64,000 bases of DNA from Carnegiea gigantea (GCA_029747015.1 JAKOGI010000360.1:354001-418000), one strand, 5' to 3'; positions 23,517-35,551 are shown, numbered from the stretch's first letter. Made by a program: numbers and translations. The notes: generated by a model not told the origin, from the sequence alone.

Positions 23517-25229
23517 ATGAGTACACCACAAGGAATCCTTGAAGGGCAATCCATTACTCGTCCACCCTATTTCAACGGCCAACATTATAGTTGGTGGAAG
23601 AATAGGATGGAGAACTATATTCAGGCAGAAGATTATGAATTATGGATGCTCATCAAGAACGGGCCCCTTGTTCCCACCAAGGTGCTTGAAGATGGTAAGA
23701 AGGTTCCCAAGGAACCCATAGAGTTTGATGGTGAAGACTATAAGAAAATGGAAAAGAATGCCAAGGCCAAGAAGCTATTATATTTTGGCCTAGGTCCAGA
23801 TGAATATACATGTATCTCGGAGTGTGAGTCAGCTCAGGAGATATGGAATGCCCTCCAAGTAGCTCATGAAGGAACAAGTCAAGTCAAACAATCACGTATT
23901 GAGCTACTTATGAGGCAATATGAGTTGTTTGATATGGGTGATTGTGAGAACGTGATGGATATGTACACACGCTTCACCCACATAAGAAACGAGCTAAAAT
24001 CCCTGGGAAAATCCTTCACTACAGAAGAACTGGTGAGGAAGATTCTAAGGATTTTGCCTCGGTCTTGGGAAGCGAAGGTGACAGCCATCCAAGAAGCTAA
24101 AGACATGAACAAGATCACCCTCGACGAGTTGATTGGCAATCTTCAAACCTATGAACTCAGAAAGAACTCACAACAAAAAGAGGAGCAGAAGAAGGATCGT
24201 GGGCTTGCCTTGAAAGCACAAGAGGATGATGACTCTGACCTTGAGGATGAAGAGATGGCCTTAATGACAAGAAAGTTCAAGAAATTCTTCAAAAAGGTCA
24301 AAGAAAACAGCAAAAGAAAAGACTTCAGTAAGTCCAGAAACACCCCCCGAGAACAGTTCACAGGGTGTTTCAAGTGTGGCAAACCAGATCACATTGTGAA
24401 GAACTGTCCACTACTTCGAGAAGAGCAAGAGCAAGAACACCCCAGGAAACAAGGTAGAAAACAAGCTGCAAGCAGTTCTGGGAGACGATTCTCGAAGGCT
24501 ATGCTTGCTGCCTGGGGAGATTCCTCTGAGGATGAAGGTGAGTCTGAAACTGATGAAGGTGCTGTAGCTCTCATGGCACAAAGTGACACGGATTCAGATG
24601 ATGAATCAACAAACAGTCTTACTGATCTCAAGAACAAGGTACGTGGTCTCAATAAAGCAACTCTCAAAGAACTTTTGTATACCTTGATGGATACTTGTGC
24701 TGAATTGAAACGAGATGTCCGAGACCTAGAACTAGAAAATGAGATCCTTAAAAATGAAAAACTGGGCTTACATGAAAATATTAATACGCTCAAAGAAAAC
24801 CTCTTTATAAAAGAAGGAGATTATTCTCGAATGGAGGAAAAACTCTTTGAGGTGGAAGGAATGGTTGAGTCCTTGCTCAGGGAGAACAAGGGTTTGCATG
24901 CTAATATAGAAAAACTGGAAACCGAGCTTATCACAACCAAGCGCTGGAACAAGTCCTCACAAGCCCTTGATTGGTTAAACACTCACCACAGTCGAAACAA
25001 AAAGGGACTTGGATATAAGCCTAAACGAACAGTTTACCCAATTCATAGAAAGTATGTGGGATTACCTGAAAACATTGTTTGCTTTCATTGTGGTAAAACT
25101 GGTCACTATCGATATTCATGTCCTTTGAGAAGGTATGTCATTGAAAAAAATGAAAGGTATGTGAAACAAATCTGGATTAGAAAAGATGAGCTTTACTTGT
25201 CTAAAAGAATGGGACCCAAGTGGATCTGA
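23517..25229 (+). CDS. gag: Gag polyprotein, element A (570 aa)
   Basis: Structural protein that packages element RNA. Residues about 15-40 hold FNGQHYSWWKNRMENYI and about 65-215 the copia gag domain (WNALQVAHEGTSQVKQSRI, LVRKILRILPRSW). A first zinc knuckle of CX2CX4HX4C type is at residues 284-297 and an acidic low-complexity stretch near 330-365. A long coiled coil spans about 368-478 (heptads in LKRDVRDLELENEILKNEKL), with a second zinc knuckle at 522-535. Two knuckles around a coiled coil are a Sirevirus trait. The ATG lies 41 nt after the primer site. The reading frame ends at a TGA (25227) where element B has TGG, so the end may be a premature stop a few residues short. Best-preserved gene in the window. 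Confidence 0.9.
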   Translation: MSTPQGILEGQSITRPPYFNGQHYSWWKNRMENYIQAEDYELWMLIKNGPLVPTKVLEDGKKVPKEPIEFDGEDYKKMEKNAKAKKLLYFGLGPDEYTCISECESAQEIWNALQVAHEGTSQVKQSRIELLMRQYELFDMGDCENVMDMYTRFTHIRNELKSLGKSFTTEELVRKILRILPRSWEAKVTAIQEAKDMNKITLDELIGNLQTYELRKNSQQKEEQKKDRGLALKAQEDDDSDLEDEEMALMTRKFKKFFKKVKENSKRKDFSKSRNTPREQFTGCFKCGKPDHIVKNCPLLREEQEQEHPRKQGRKQAASSSGRRFSKAMLAAWGDSSEDEGESETDEGAVALMAQSDTDSDDESTNSLTDLKNKVRGLNKATLKELLYTLMDTCAELKRDVRDLELENEILKNEKLGLHENINTLKENLFIKEGDYSRMEEKLFEVEGMVESLLRENKGLHANIEKLETELITTKRWNKSSQALDWLNTHHSRNKKGLGYKPKRTVYPIHRKYVGLPENIVCFHCGKTGHYRYSCPLRRYVIEKNERYVKQIWIRKDELYLSKRMGPKWI

Positions 25230-25256
25230 GTTCCCAAAACTAACCTGTGATTTGTT

Positions 25257-26581
25257 TTGCAGGCTGAAGTGAGAGAGAACAATCCCATAAACAACCCAGC
25301 AAACAGGGTAAGAAACACCCTGTCAAACAGATCAGAAAACAACCTTGAAAACAGGCAGCTGTGGTATGTTGATAGTGGGTGTTCGCGGCATATGACTGGA
25401 GAAAAAAAAAACTTTCTCTCACTTACAGCTTCAACCGGTGGGAGCGTGGCTTTTGGCAATGGCAAGTCTGGGACAATTGTCGGTGTAGGTAGCATTGGTA
25501 AAACTCTCTCCCACTCAATTGATAATGTGCACTTAGTTGATGGTTTAAAGCATAATTTACTAAGTGTGTCCCAACTGTGTGACAAGAACAACCTAGTGGT
25601 GTTCTCACGAACACATTGCTTGGTTGTCAATGTCAACACAGGAGATGTCGTATTAAGGGGGAAGCGACACAAAAATGTTTACAAAGTATGTATTTCCACT
25701 CTTCCCCAAAACAACCTGACTTGTTTGAGTGCTGTGAATGATGACATAATGCTCTGGCACAAGAGACTAGGTCATGCAAGCCTTACTCTTTTAAACAAAC
25801 TTGTTTCAAAAGACCTGGTTATTGGACTACCTTCCATCAAATTTAATGATGACAAGGTATGTGAAGCTTGTGCAAAAGGCAAACAAGTCAGATCTTCTTT
25901 TAAATCGAAAAAATGTGTAAGCACTACCCGACCTCTAGAATTATTACACATTGATTTGTGTGGTCCCATGAGGATAACTAGTAGAGGTAGGAAAAAGTAT
26001 GTGCTTGTTGTAGTGGATGATTACTTTCGATTTACTTGGACCTTGTTTTTGGCATCCAAAGATGAAATCTTTGAGAATTTTATTGCCTTTCTCAAAAAGG
26101 TTGAAAAGAGAGTAGGACACTCCTTAATTAGCTTGAGATCTGATCATGGAACTGAGTTTGAAAATGCAAGTTTTATCAACTATTGTAATGAACATAGTGT
26201 TGATCATAACTTCTCAACTCCAAGAACACCCCAACAAAATGGGGTGGTTGAGCGCAAAAATCGCACCCTGGAAGACATGACCAGAACAATGCTTATTGCT
26301 AGTGGTCTTCCTAGGTATTTCTGGGCAGAAGTATTGAACACCTCATGTTACATTATAAATAGATGCATGATCAGACCCATTTTGAACAAAACTCCTTATG
26401 AACTTTTCAAGGGCAGAAAACCCAATATTACGCACCTAAGAACATTTGGTTGTAGGTGTTTTGTGCATAATAATGGGAAGGATGCCTTAGGAAAGTTTGA
26501 CCCTAGGAGTGATGAGCCAATATTTCTTGGCTATTCTTCTCACAGCAAGGCATACAAAGTCTTTAACAAAAGGACCTTGTG
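25257..26581 (+). pseudogene. pol: Pol of element A, 5' half (protease, integrase), cut by element B
   Basis: Counting from 25257 (a TTG, not a true start; pol is normally made as part of Gag-Pol): aspartic protease DSG at residue 39. Integrase zinc finger H168-X4-H173...C202-X2-C205. Integrase catalytic D233, D296, E332 with the classic D-X35-E spacing. Motif NGVVERKNRT is present. A GKGKQ-like CAKGKQVRSSF follows the zinc finger. The open frame runs into element B's 5' LTR at 26582 and ends artificially at 26597. It resumes at 37669. Separated from gag by stops at 25227 and 25248 in the same frame. Confidence 0.85.
26577..26581. repeat. Target site duplication TTGTG, left copy (element B)
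   Basis: TTGTG sits before B's 5' LTR and again at 37664-37668 after its 3' LTR. The intact sequence at the same place in B's own pol (around 31238) has one copy. Confidence 0.9.
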
Positions 26582-28156
26582 TGTTGATTATATTTAGTTT
26601 TGATGATAACAAATCCAAGTGTAAAAATTTGTCCAAGTAATGTTGCTCCGAACACGATCTCCAAACAGGCCTAACTGGTGTTTGTGATCTTTATTGTATT
26701 AACTGATTTGCTACATGTGAGAACAAGTCTTCTAGACAGGTTTTACTTGGTGATTCCATATTAAGTCAAGAACACCATCTCGACAGTTGATTGTAAAGCG
26801 TGTTCCTGAACTCTAGCAATGCAAAGAACAACCCCAGCAAATAGGTGGCCTTGGTGTTCACAGCAGCTCTACAAATCTCGGACAAGATGACTGGTTCAAA
26901 ACAAGAAGTCTTGGGTATATAGGTTTTATTTAATTAGACTCTTGTTAATATGCCAATATTGAAAACATCATTTTAAACACCTCTTGAATCGGTATTTGCG
27001 CTAAAGTACTTCAGAACACCAGTTGCGAACAACCCTGCAAACAGGGTGCCTAGGGTGTTTCTGAACTGCAGTGGCCATACCCGATTATTTTTGAAAATTC
27101 ATTTTGGTTGGCCAAGATCTCCAGATACTTTCTTTGAATTTCAAAATTGCTATTTTTCTGGAGAGGATAGTTCTTGAAAATATTATGGAGATTTGCGAAA
27201 ATAGGTTTGGGAGATTTGCCAAATCAAAAGATTCCTATGACTATATTTTCGGATTTGGTAAAAGCTGAAAATCTATTTAAACCTCTTCACGGCTATGGGA
27301 AGATAAGGGTTATCTTTTAAGATAACAAAATCTCTTATATTTTGGGATAAATTCATCATTAGCCGTTGGAGAATATATTTTGTTTGCAAATCATTTTCCA
27401 TGCTTAGCTGATTCTTTGGTTTTTGATCGTTGGACCTTGTGTTTAAAAACCGCAGCTTTTCTCTCCCATAGACAAGCCAAGAAGCAGATAGAAAAAACTC
27501 AGACTGAAAAAGAGAAGCAACACAGCTTTCTGAAAAATCTGGAAAAAATCAGGAAACTCGGTTTTCACATTAAAATTCTTGAGCTTCATTCTGAAAAGCA
27601 AAACCGTGACAAGCTGTGTTTGATTTGAGTTTTCAAACCATTGGCATAATAGGATCTTCATTGTACCTTACATCTGCTTAGTGAGAAGCACCCCCTGTAA
27701 GGTGTTTGTAACCCTGATCTTGGATCAGAAAAGTAAGTGAGTGTGTCCTAGTCGTGTGGACTTGGACGTGTCTAATCTTGCGAAGGTTGGACGTGGTGTA
27801 ACCTGTCTTTGGGAAGAAGGTTACGTGGTTGCAAGTTGTAACAAGGTGTGTTACATTTGTAACGTGTGAAGCCCGTTAGTGAAAGTGGTTAAATCCTACA
27901 CGAGGTAGGTCGTGGTTTTTCACACCTCAGTTGGGCTAGAGGTGTTTTCCACGTAAAAATTGTGTGTGCTTTATTTTCCGCATTTATCTTGGTGATTTTC
28001 GCATCTGCAATATTTGAGAACACCCCGTGCAAACAAGCTATCAGGGTGTTTGTCATTTGAGAACAACCTCTGTGAGGGTGTTTGTTATTTACAATGCGAA
28101 AATCAGACACCACAATTCACCCCCCCTCTTGTGGTTGTATACTCACGAACTCAACA
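26582..28156 (+). mobile_element. 5' LTR of element B
   Basis: 1575 bp, from TGTTGATTATATTTAG to ACGAACTCAACA, followed by the primer site. Carries the CCACAA/TTGTGG inverted repeat around TTCACCCCCCCTC (about 28108-28136). Confidence 0.9.
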
Positions 28157-28158
28157 AG

Positions 28159-28170
28159 TGGTATCAGAGC
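28159..28170 (+). promoter_or_regulatory. Primer-binding site of element B
   Basis: TGGTATCAGAGC, initiator tRNA-Met type, 2 nt after the LTR. Confidence 0.9.
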
Positions 28171-28212
28171 AGGTTCTCTTACAAAAGGTTAACACCTTGA
28201 GAGATTCTGAAG

Positions 28213-29966
28213 ATGAGTACCCCACAAGGAATTCTTGAAGGGCAATCCATTACTCGTCCACCCTATTTTAACGGCCAACATTATAGTTGGTGGAAGAATA
28301 GGATGGAGAACTATATTCAGGCAGAAGATTATGAATTATGGATGCTCATCAAGAACGGGCCCCTTGTTCCCACCAAGGTGCTTGAAGATGGTAAGAAGGT
28401 TCCCAAGGAATCCATAGAGTTTGATGCCGAGGACTGCAAGAAAATGGAGAAAAATGCCAAGGCCAAAAAGCTTCTATATTTTGGCCTAGGACCCGATGAA
28501 TACACTCGCATCTCTTAGTGTGAATCAGCCCAAGCTATCTGGAATGCTCTGCAAGTTGCTCATGAAGGTACGAGTCAAGTTAAACAATCTAGAATTGAGC
28601 TACTTATGCGACAATATGAGTTGTTTGATATGGGTGATCATGAAACTGTGATGGACATGTATACACGGTTCACCCACATCACGAACGAGTTAAAATCCCT
28701 GGGAAGATCTTTCACCACTGAAGAGTTGGTGAGGAAAATCCTCAGAATTTTACCTCGCACGTGGAAGGCCAAAGTAACAGCCATCCAAGAGGCTAAAGAC
28801 ATGAACAAGATCACCCTCGACGATTTGATTGGTAATCTCCAGACCTATGAACTCCGAAAGAACTCACAGCAAAGAGAGGAGCAAAAGAAGGATCGTGGGC
28901 TTGCCTTGAAAGCACATGAGGACACTGACTCTGACCTTGAAGATGAAGAAATGGCCCTAATGTCCAGAAAATTCAAGAAATTCTTCAAAAAGGTCAAGGA
29001 AAACAACAAAAGAAAGACTTCAGCAAGTCCAGAAACACCTCCAAAGAACAGCTCACAGGGTGTTTCAAGTGCGGCAAACCAGATCACTTAGTCAAAAATT
29101 GCCCTCTGCTTCGAGAAGATCAGACGCCCGAACACCCTCGAAAACAGGTTCGAAAACACCCTGTAAACAATCTGGGCAAGCGATTCTCGAAAGCTATGCT
29201 GGCTGCTTGGGGAGATTCCTCTGAGGATGAAGGAGAATCTGAAGCTGAAGAAGGGGTCGTAGCACTTATGGCACAAAGTGATTCAGATTCAGATGATGAA
29301 TCAACAATCAGCCTCTCAGATCTCAAGAGCAAGGTACATGGTCTTAACAAAGCTACTTTAGAAGAACTTCTATATAATTTGATAGACACTTGTGCTGATC
29401 TAAAAAGAGAAGTTCGTGACCTAGAACTTGAAAATGAAATTCTTAAAAATGAAAACCTCGGTTTACATGAGAATATTAACTTGCTCAAAGAAAACCTCTT
29501 TATAAAAGAAGGAGATTATTCTCGAATGGAGGAAAAACTCTTTGAGGTAGAAGGAATGGTTGAGTCCTTGCTCAGGGAGAACAAAGGTTTGCATGCTGAT
29601 ATAGAAAAACTGGAAAACGAGCTTACCACAACCAAGCGCTGGAACGAGTCCTCACAAGCCCTTGATTGGTTAAACACTCACCACAGTCGAAACAAAAAGG
29701 GACTTGGGTATAAGCCTAAACGAACAGTCTACCCAATTCACAGAAAGTATGTGGGATTACCTGAAAACATTGTTTGCTTTCATTGTGGCAAAACGGGTCA
29801 TTATAGATACACTTGCCCTTTAAGAAAACATGCCAATGAAAAGAATGAAAGGTATGTGAAACAAATCTGGATTAGAAAAGATGAGCTTTACATGTCTAAA
29901 AGAATGGGACCCAAGTGGATCTGGGTTCCCAAAACTAACCCTGATTTGTTTTGCAGGCTGAAGTGA
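28213..29966 (+). pseudogene. gag: Gag of element B, disrupted
   Basis: Same domain order as gag of element A. It is broken by a TAG at 28516-28518 (GAG in A) and by loss of one A in the run near 29012-29016, which moves the second half into another frame (29196-29966). The first zinc knuckle straddles the frameshifted stretch near 29070-29100. The coiled coil and second knuckle (CFHCGKTGHYRYTC) are intact in the second half. The final codons read past the place where A has a TGA, to a TGA just before 29967. Confidence 0.85.
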
Positions 29967-32900
29967 GAGAGAACAACCTTACGAACAACCCCACTAACAC
30001 CCTTAGAAACAAGCAGTTGTGGTTTGTTGATAGTGGGTGTTCACGGCACATGACTGGTGAAAGATCAAACTTCCTCTCACTTACAGCTCTGAATGGTGGG
30101 AGTGTAGCATCTGGAAACAGCAAGTTTAGGACAATTGTCGGTATAGGTAATATTGGTAAAACTCTCTCCCACTCAATTGATAATGTGTGCTTAGTTGATG
30201 GGTTAAAGCACAATTTGCTAAGTGTGTCCCAACTGTGTGACAAGAACAACCTAGTACTGTTTTCAAAAACACGTTGCTTGGTTGTGAATGACGACACAGG
30301 AGATGTTGTGTTGAGGGGGAAGCGATGTCAAAATGTTTATAAAGTTTGTATTTCCACTCTTCCCCAAAATAATCTGACTTGTTTAAATGCATTAAATGAT
30401 GATATAATGCTATGGCACAAGAGACTAGGTCATGCAAGCTTATCCTTGTTAAACAAACTTGTTTCAAAAGACCTAGTTATTGGACTACCTTCCATCAAAT
30501 TTAATGATGACAAGGTATGTGAAGCTTGTGCAAAAAGCAAACAAGTCAGATCTTCTTTTAAATCGAAAAAATGTGTAAGCACTACTCGACCTCTAGAATT
30601 ATTACACATTGATTTGTGTGGTCCCATGAGGGTAACCAGTAGAGGTGGGAAAAAGTGTGTGCTTGTTGTAGTGGATGATTACTCTTGATTTACTTGGACC
30701 TTATTTTTGGCATCCAAAGATGAAACCTTTGAGAATTTTATTGCCTTTCTCAAAAAGGTTAAAAAGAGAGTAGGACACTCTTTAATTAGCTTGAGATCTG
30801 ATCATGGAACTGAGTTTGAAAATGCAAGTTTTATTAACTATTATAATGAACATGGTGTGGATCATAACTTCTCAGCCCCAAGAACACCCCAAAAAAATGG
30901 GGTGGTTGAGCGCAAAAATCGAACTCTGAAAGACATGACCAGAACAATGCTTACAGCTAGTGGTCTTCCTAGGTATTTCTGGGCAGAAGCATTGAACACC
31001 TCATGTTACATTATAAATAGATGCATGATCAGACCCATTTTGAGCAAAACTCCCTATGAACTTTTCAAGGGCAGAAAACCCAATATTACGCACCTAAGAA
31101 CATTTGGTTGTAGGTGTTTTGTGCATAATAATGGGAAGGATGCCTTAGGAAAGTTTGACCCTAGGAGTGATGAGGCAATATTCCTTGGCTATTCTTCTCA
31201 CAGCAAGGCATACAAAGTCTTTAACAAAAGAACCTTGTGTGTTGAGGAAAGTGTGCATGTGCTTTTTAATGAATCTAATGTGTTGAGTGAGAATGATGCA
31301 CAGGAAGATGAACTTGAATTAGGTCTTGTTCGAAAAGAAGTGTTGCTCCAAGATAAACGAGGTAAGAACACCTTGGAAAAAACAACTCCTGAAGGTGTTC
31401 CTCAGAACAGCAGGCAAGGTGAACACCAAACAGGGGAAAACACCGCTGAACCCTGTTCGGAACCGTGTTCTTCAGGAATAGACTTACAAACATGTGCAGA
31501 AACAGGCTCGGGAGATTATCGTAAGCATTATGTTACGACTAGAGTAGAGCATGGGTCTGTGGATCCTCTTACTCCACGACCATGGAAGCACCATTTCGCA
31601 CCCTCTTGATCAAATCTTGTCAGATATTAATACTGGAGTGCAAACTAGATCTAAACTAAAGAATTTTGTGCTTTCTATGCTTTTCTTTCTAACATTGAGC
31701 CAAAAAGTGTGAATGAAGCTCTTGCAGATTCAGATTGGATCACGGCTATGCAAGAAGAGCTTCATCAATTTGAGAGAAACAAAGTATGGCACCTTGTACC
31801 TAAACCTGCAGATTGAACAATCATTGGAACCAAGTGGGTGTTCCGAAACAAACTGGATGAGTCAGGAACAGTCACTAGGAACATGGCACGGCTGGTTGTA
31901 CAAGGATACAATCAAGAAGAAGGGATCGACTATGAAGAAACCTTTGCACCAGTTGCTGGAATTGAGGCTATTCGAATCTTAATAGCCTTTGCAGCTCATA
32001 TGGAAATCAAGCTATATCAAATGGATGTTAAAAGTGCATTCCTAAACGGATACCTTAAAGAAGAGGTGTATGTCAAACAACCCCCTGGTTTTGAAAATGG
32101 TGATTTTCCAAATCATGTTTTTAAACTTGACAAGGCACTTTATGGTTTAAAACAAGTTCCAAGAGCTTGGTATGAACGGTTGCCAAGTTTTTTACTTGAA
32201 AATGATTTTAGAAGAGGTAAGGTAGACAATACCTTGTTTCTAAAATCTAAGGGGGAACATTTTTTGATTGTCCAAATATATGTTGATGACATTATATTTG
32301 GTGCAACTCATCATGATTTATGCAATGAATTTTCAAATATGATGAGGAGTGAGTTTGAGATGAGCATGATGGGTGAGCTTAATTTTTTCTTAGGCTTACA
32401 AATCAAGCAAACTCCAAACGGCACCATGATCCATCAGCAAAAGTATATCAAGGAGTTACTTAAGCATTTTGGGATGGAGTCAGCAAAACCCATAGACACT
32501 CCTATTTCTCCTTCAACCAAGTTGGTTATGGATGATGGGAGTCCCTCAGTTGAGGAGAAACTCTATAGGGGTATGATTGGGTCACTCTTATACCTAACCG
32601 CTAGTAGACCTGATATTGTTTTTAGTGTTGGTTTATGTGCCCATTTTCAGTCTAATCCTAAGGAAACTCATCTTAAGGCTGTTAAACGGATACTAAGGTA
32701 TTTGAAACATACACCCAATTTAGCTTTATGGTATCCTAAAGGTTGCAATTTTGATCTTGTTGGATATGCTGACGCTGACTATGCTGGATTCCTAGTTGAT
32801 AGAACGAGTACCTCAGGTATGGCTCACTTTCTTGGACCTTGTTTGGTATCTTGGGCTACCAAGAAGCAACATTCAGTTGCCATGTCCACAACAGAAGATG

Positions 32901-33223
32901 AATATGTTGCAGCAGCTTCATGTTGTGCTCAACTGTTGTGGATAAGGCAACAGCTTGAGGACTTTTGTGTTGACATTGGATGCATTCCTATTTTTTGTGA
33001 TAACACAAGTGCAATTAACATTGCCAAAAATCCAGGTCAACATAAAAGAACAAAGCATATTGACATTCGACGTCATTTCTTGAGAGATAATGTTGAAAAG
33101 GGTTTAATCTCTATGAATTTTTACTCAACGGAAAATCAAATTGCTGATATATTCACTAAGGCACTCGCTAGAGATCATTTTGAAAGAAATAGACTGGAAC
33201 TAGGGTTGGTGAGAACACCCTGA
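29951..33223 (+). pseudogene. pol: Pol of element B, disrupted
   Basis: Protease (VDSGCSRHMTG), integrase zinc finger (HKRLGH...CEACAKSKQ), integrase core (HIDLCGP, RSDHGTEF, NGVVERKNRT), reverse transcriptase with YVDD at 32279-32290, RNase H (DADYAG, TTEDEY, CDNTSAI) and the usual copia end (LELGLVRTP). Breaks: TGA at 30686-30688 (CGA in A), loss of two bases near 31592 and of one near 31664, which together restore the frame, and TGA at 31814-31816. The RT/RNase H half (31838-33223) is open. It overlaps gag by 16 bp in a different frame. Confidence 0.85.
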
Positions 33224-33564
33224 GATACCTGTTTCCAGAACATGAACTGGGTTTGATAAGATCAACCTTTACACCCTACTCTCTCCCCCTGTTTGCAAAT
33301 TTTATTAATAACGGATGTGATTGCATACACCCGAATTGCGTGCATTTTTTTTTGTCTCTTATCTACTTAGTACAGCATAAGGGGATGTACTGGAGCCGTC
33401 TTAATGCCATTCAGTCGAATCAGATCAGACGGCAAAGAACAGGCATAATACAGAGAACAGGTACGCCTCTTGGTTGCTCGGTGTGTTTTCTTTCCTTCCC
33501 AAGGCACAAGATGTTAATGCTCCTACCCGTTGCAAATCAAGAAATCTTCTCAAAGATTCGGCTG

Positions 33565-33663
33565 CTCTCTCTCTCTCTCTCTTTATATGCCCTGCTCTCA
33601 GTACTATCGTTCATCTCGCCCTCAAGCAAAAACCGAACATCCTGCAAACACCTTAAACCCTAA
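33565..33663 (+). promoter_or_regulatory. Promoter-like block upstream of ORF3 (element B)
   Basis: A (CT)9 tract (33565-33582), a TATA-like TTTATAT (33582-33588) and a telo-box AAACCCTAA (33655-33663) lie in order before the ORF3 ATG at 33683. That is the layout of a plant core promoter with Y patch. Element A has the same block at about 39995-40095. Promoter activity is inferred. Confidence 0.5.
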
Positions 33664-33682
33664 TCTCTCTCTTCTAGCAACA

Positions 33683-35551
33683 ATGGCTTCCAACAACTCT
33701 TCTCAATCAAAAGCCCTCGTTCTTGCAGCCTCAATCCCTGCTCCCCCTCGCCCAATTCTTTACAAGCCTTTCAAGTTCCCGAATCGCTTGTCCCTAAAAT
33801 CAGTGGGAATGGGGATGGATGATATTCCCTTTGAATGTGGAAGGGAATTGGTGTTCCTCGTAGGGGCAATTGCTTGTCCCATTTTAGTTGAGTCAGAGGG
33901 AACAAAGTCGGGGTCTCAAGAACAATTCTTGGAAACCCCTGAAGGGTTTAATTTTGAGCCCTATTCTTCTGGGTTGTTCTCTGACACCGCGACAGAAACA
34001 GGGGCTGCCTCTGTCGAAGGTGTGTTTGTGGAGGATCTGCATGTCGACTTCCAAGGGCAGTCGAATGAGTCGTCAGAGGAGAGTCTAGAGAAGAATTCTC
34101 TCCCTAAGGCTGAAATCTCCACTCCAGACTTTCAAACTGGAGAGAAAAGGAAGAGGGTGAAAATCGTGGCTAGGCGTAGTAGAACGCCAAGATCAAGGCC
34201 ACAACCAAGGTCTCAACCCTCTCAAACTCCCTCTTCTCCTTAATCCTCTAACCCCTCTTGAAAATCTGCAAGGCTAGCGTTTCAATCCTCTCATCGTCCC
34301 TCCAAACCCTCTGCTCCTATCATCGAGGAGATTTCTTCCTCTTCTGAAGGGTTCTCGAGTTCGGACTCTGAGAACACTACCTTCAAACAGGGGACACCGG
34401 TGTTTTTCGAGTCCTCTGAAGAACAATCTCCTCCAAAACCAACCAATAAACCTGCTGTGAAGCCCTCTCCTGCCAAAACACCCCTCAAGCGAAAGCCCAG
34501 AACAGCCCCCCTACCAGAAACTACCACCTCTGTTCCTGTCCTTAAACACCCAAAGCAGTTCACTCCCTCTTCTATGTCTGACAAACATGCGCAGTTTCTG
34601 AAGCGCAATGTCGTCAAGGGGAAGGTAGTGAATGTAAGCTTTTTCGAGGAACAGGGTCTGGGGGTGTTCTTGAACAAGCTTCGAGCCCAAGGCTGGCTTG
34701 AGTTGTTTGCAAACACCCAGCAAGGGTGTTCTGTGCCTGAGTTGGCTGAGTTCTATGCCAACTGCTCTGTCACAAATGGGGTAGTGACAAGTGCTGTCAA
34801 TGAGTGCCATTTCTCCTTTGATGCAGCCACCCTTGGTGACATTCTGGGCATCCATTCTCGTGGATTTGCTGTGTATGTGAGGGAAGACAAAACTGCCCTG
34901 GAAACAGCCAGGCTCTTAGAGGTGTCCAAACGCCTTAGTCAAAAACAGGGCCTGAGAACACCCCTCTCGGTTAAGAAGGGTGAAATGACCTCCCTGCACC
35001 AACTACTGTTTATGTTCACTATCAAGAACATAGTACCGCGAGGTCAAGGGCGAAACTCAGCAGATGCCTTCGATCAATGTCTGGTGGACCTACTGGATTG
35101 GGAGGAACCAGTAAACCTCCCTGCAATCATGATTCGCCACATAGAGCGAATTGCGAACACCACCCGGGCACATGATCTTGGCTATGGGTTTCTGTTGACA
35201 AGGGTGCTTGAGCACTTTGGGATAGTGCTCACACGAAGAGTGGCGGCCCAAATCATTGATGAGATTGGGATTGACACTCTACTAGGGTGTGGCTATGAGG
35301 TTGGCGAAGGGTCAGTCTCCAAACATGATCGTCGACCACCTCGACCACATGTTTCTGGGCAACCTTCCGTCAAGGTTGAGGCTGTTCTTGAGGACAATGC
35401 TCACCTCAAGGATGAGCTCTCAGCTGTCAAGGCTGTTCTTGCTGAGGAACGAGCTCTCTCGGCCAAACGCCATGAAGATTTGCTTGCACTTCTCTCCACT
35501 CTTGCCCCTAGCATCCCTCCTCTGCAAACGAAACCACCCTCTGCTCCCTGA
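33683..35551 (+). pseudogene. ORF3 (post-pol protein) of element B, two stops
   Basis: A single frame of 623 codons from an ATG in good plant context (AACAATGGC) to 35551, interrupted by TAA at 34241-34243 and TGA at 34259-34261. In element A the first site is CAA and the second CGC. Regions: a Pro/Ser/acidic N-terminal part with a basic KRKRVKIVARRSR segment that could be a nuclear signal; a conserved middle (YVREDKTALETARLLEV, MTSLHQLL, PRGQGRNSADAFDQCLVDLL, GYGFLLTRVLEHFG); a C-terminal coiled coil (LEDNAHLKDELSAVKAVLAEE). The middle resembles the plant transposon-associated domain also found in Athila post-pol ORFs. I see no clear membrane segment, so calling it an envelope is not supported. 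Function unknown. Confidence 0.75.

Noticed and set aside
24389..24793. Minus-strand ORFs opposite gag (24389-24793, 29120-29488)
   Set aside because: Mirror images of the Ser/Glu-rich gag coding sequence; no start context or domain.
27380..27628. ORF in element B LTRs with a coiled-coil look (again at 36888)
   Set aside because: Lies wholly in the LTR; similarity between two LTRs of one element says nothing about coding.
33565..33582. Simple CT microsatellite of no meaning
   Set aside because: Rejected as a bare microsatellite because the same tract precedes TATA-like and telo-box motifs in both elements; reported as promoter-like instead.
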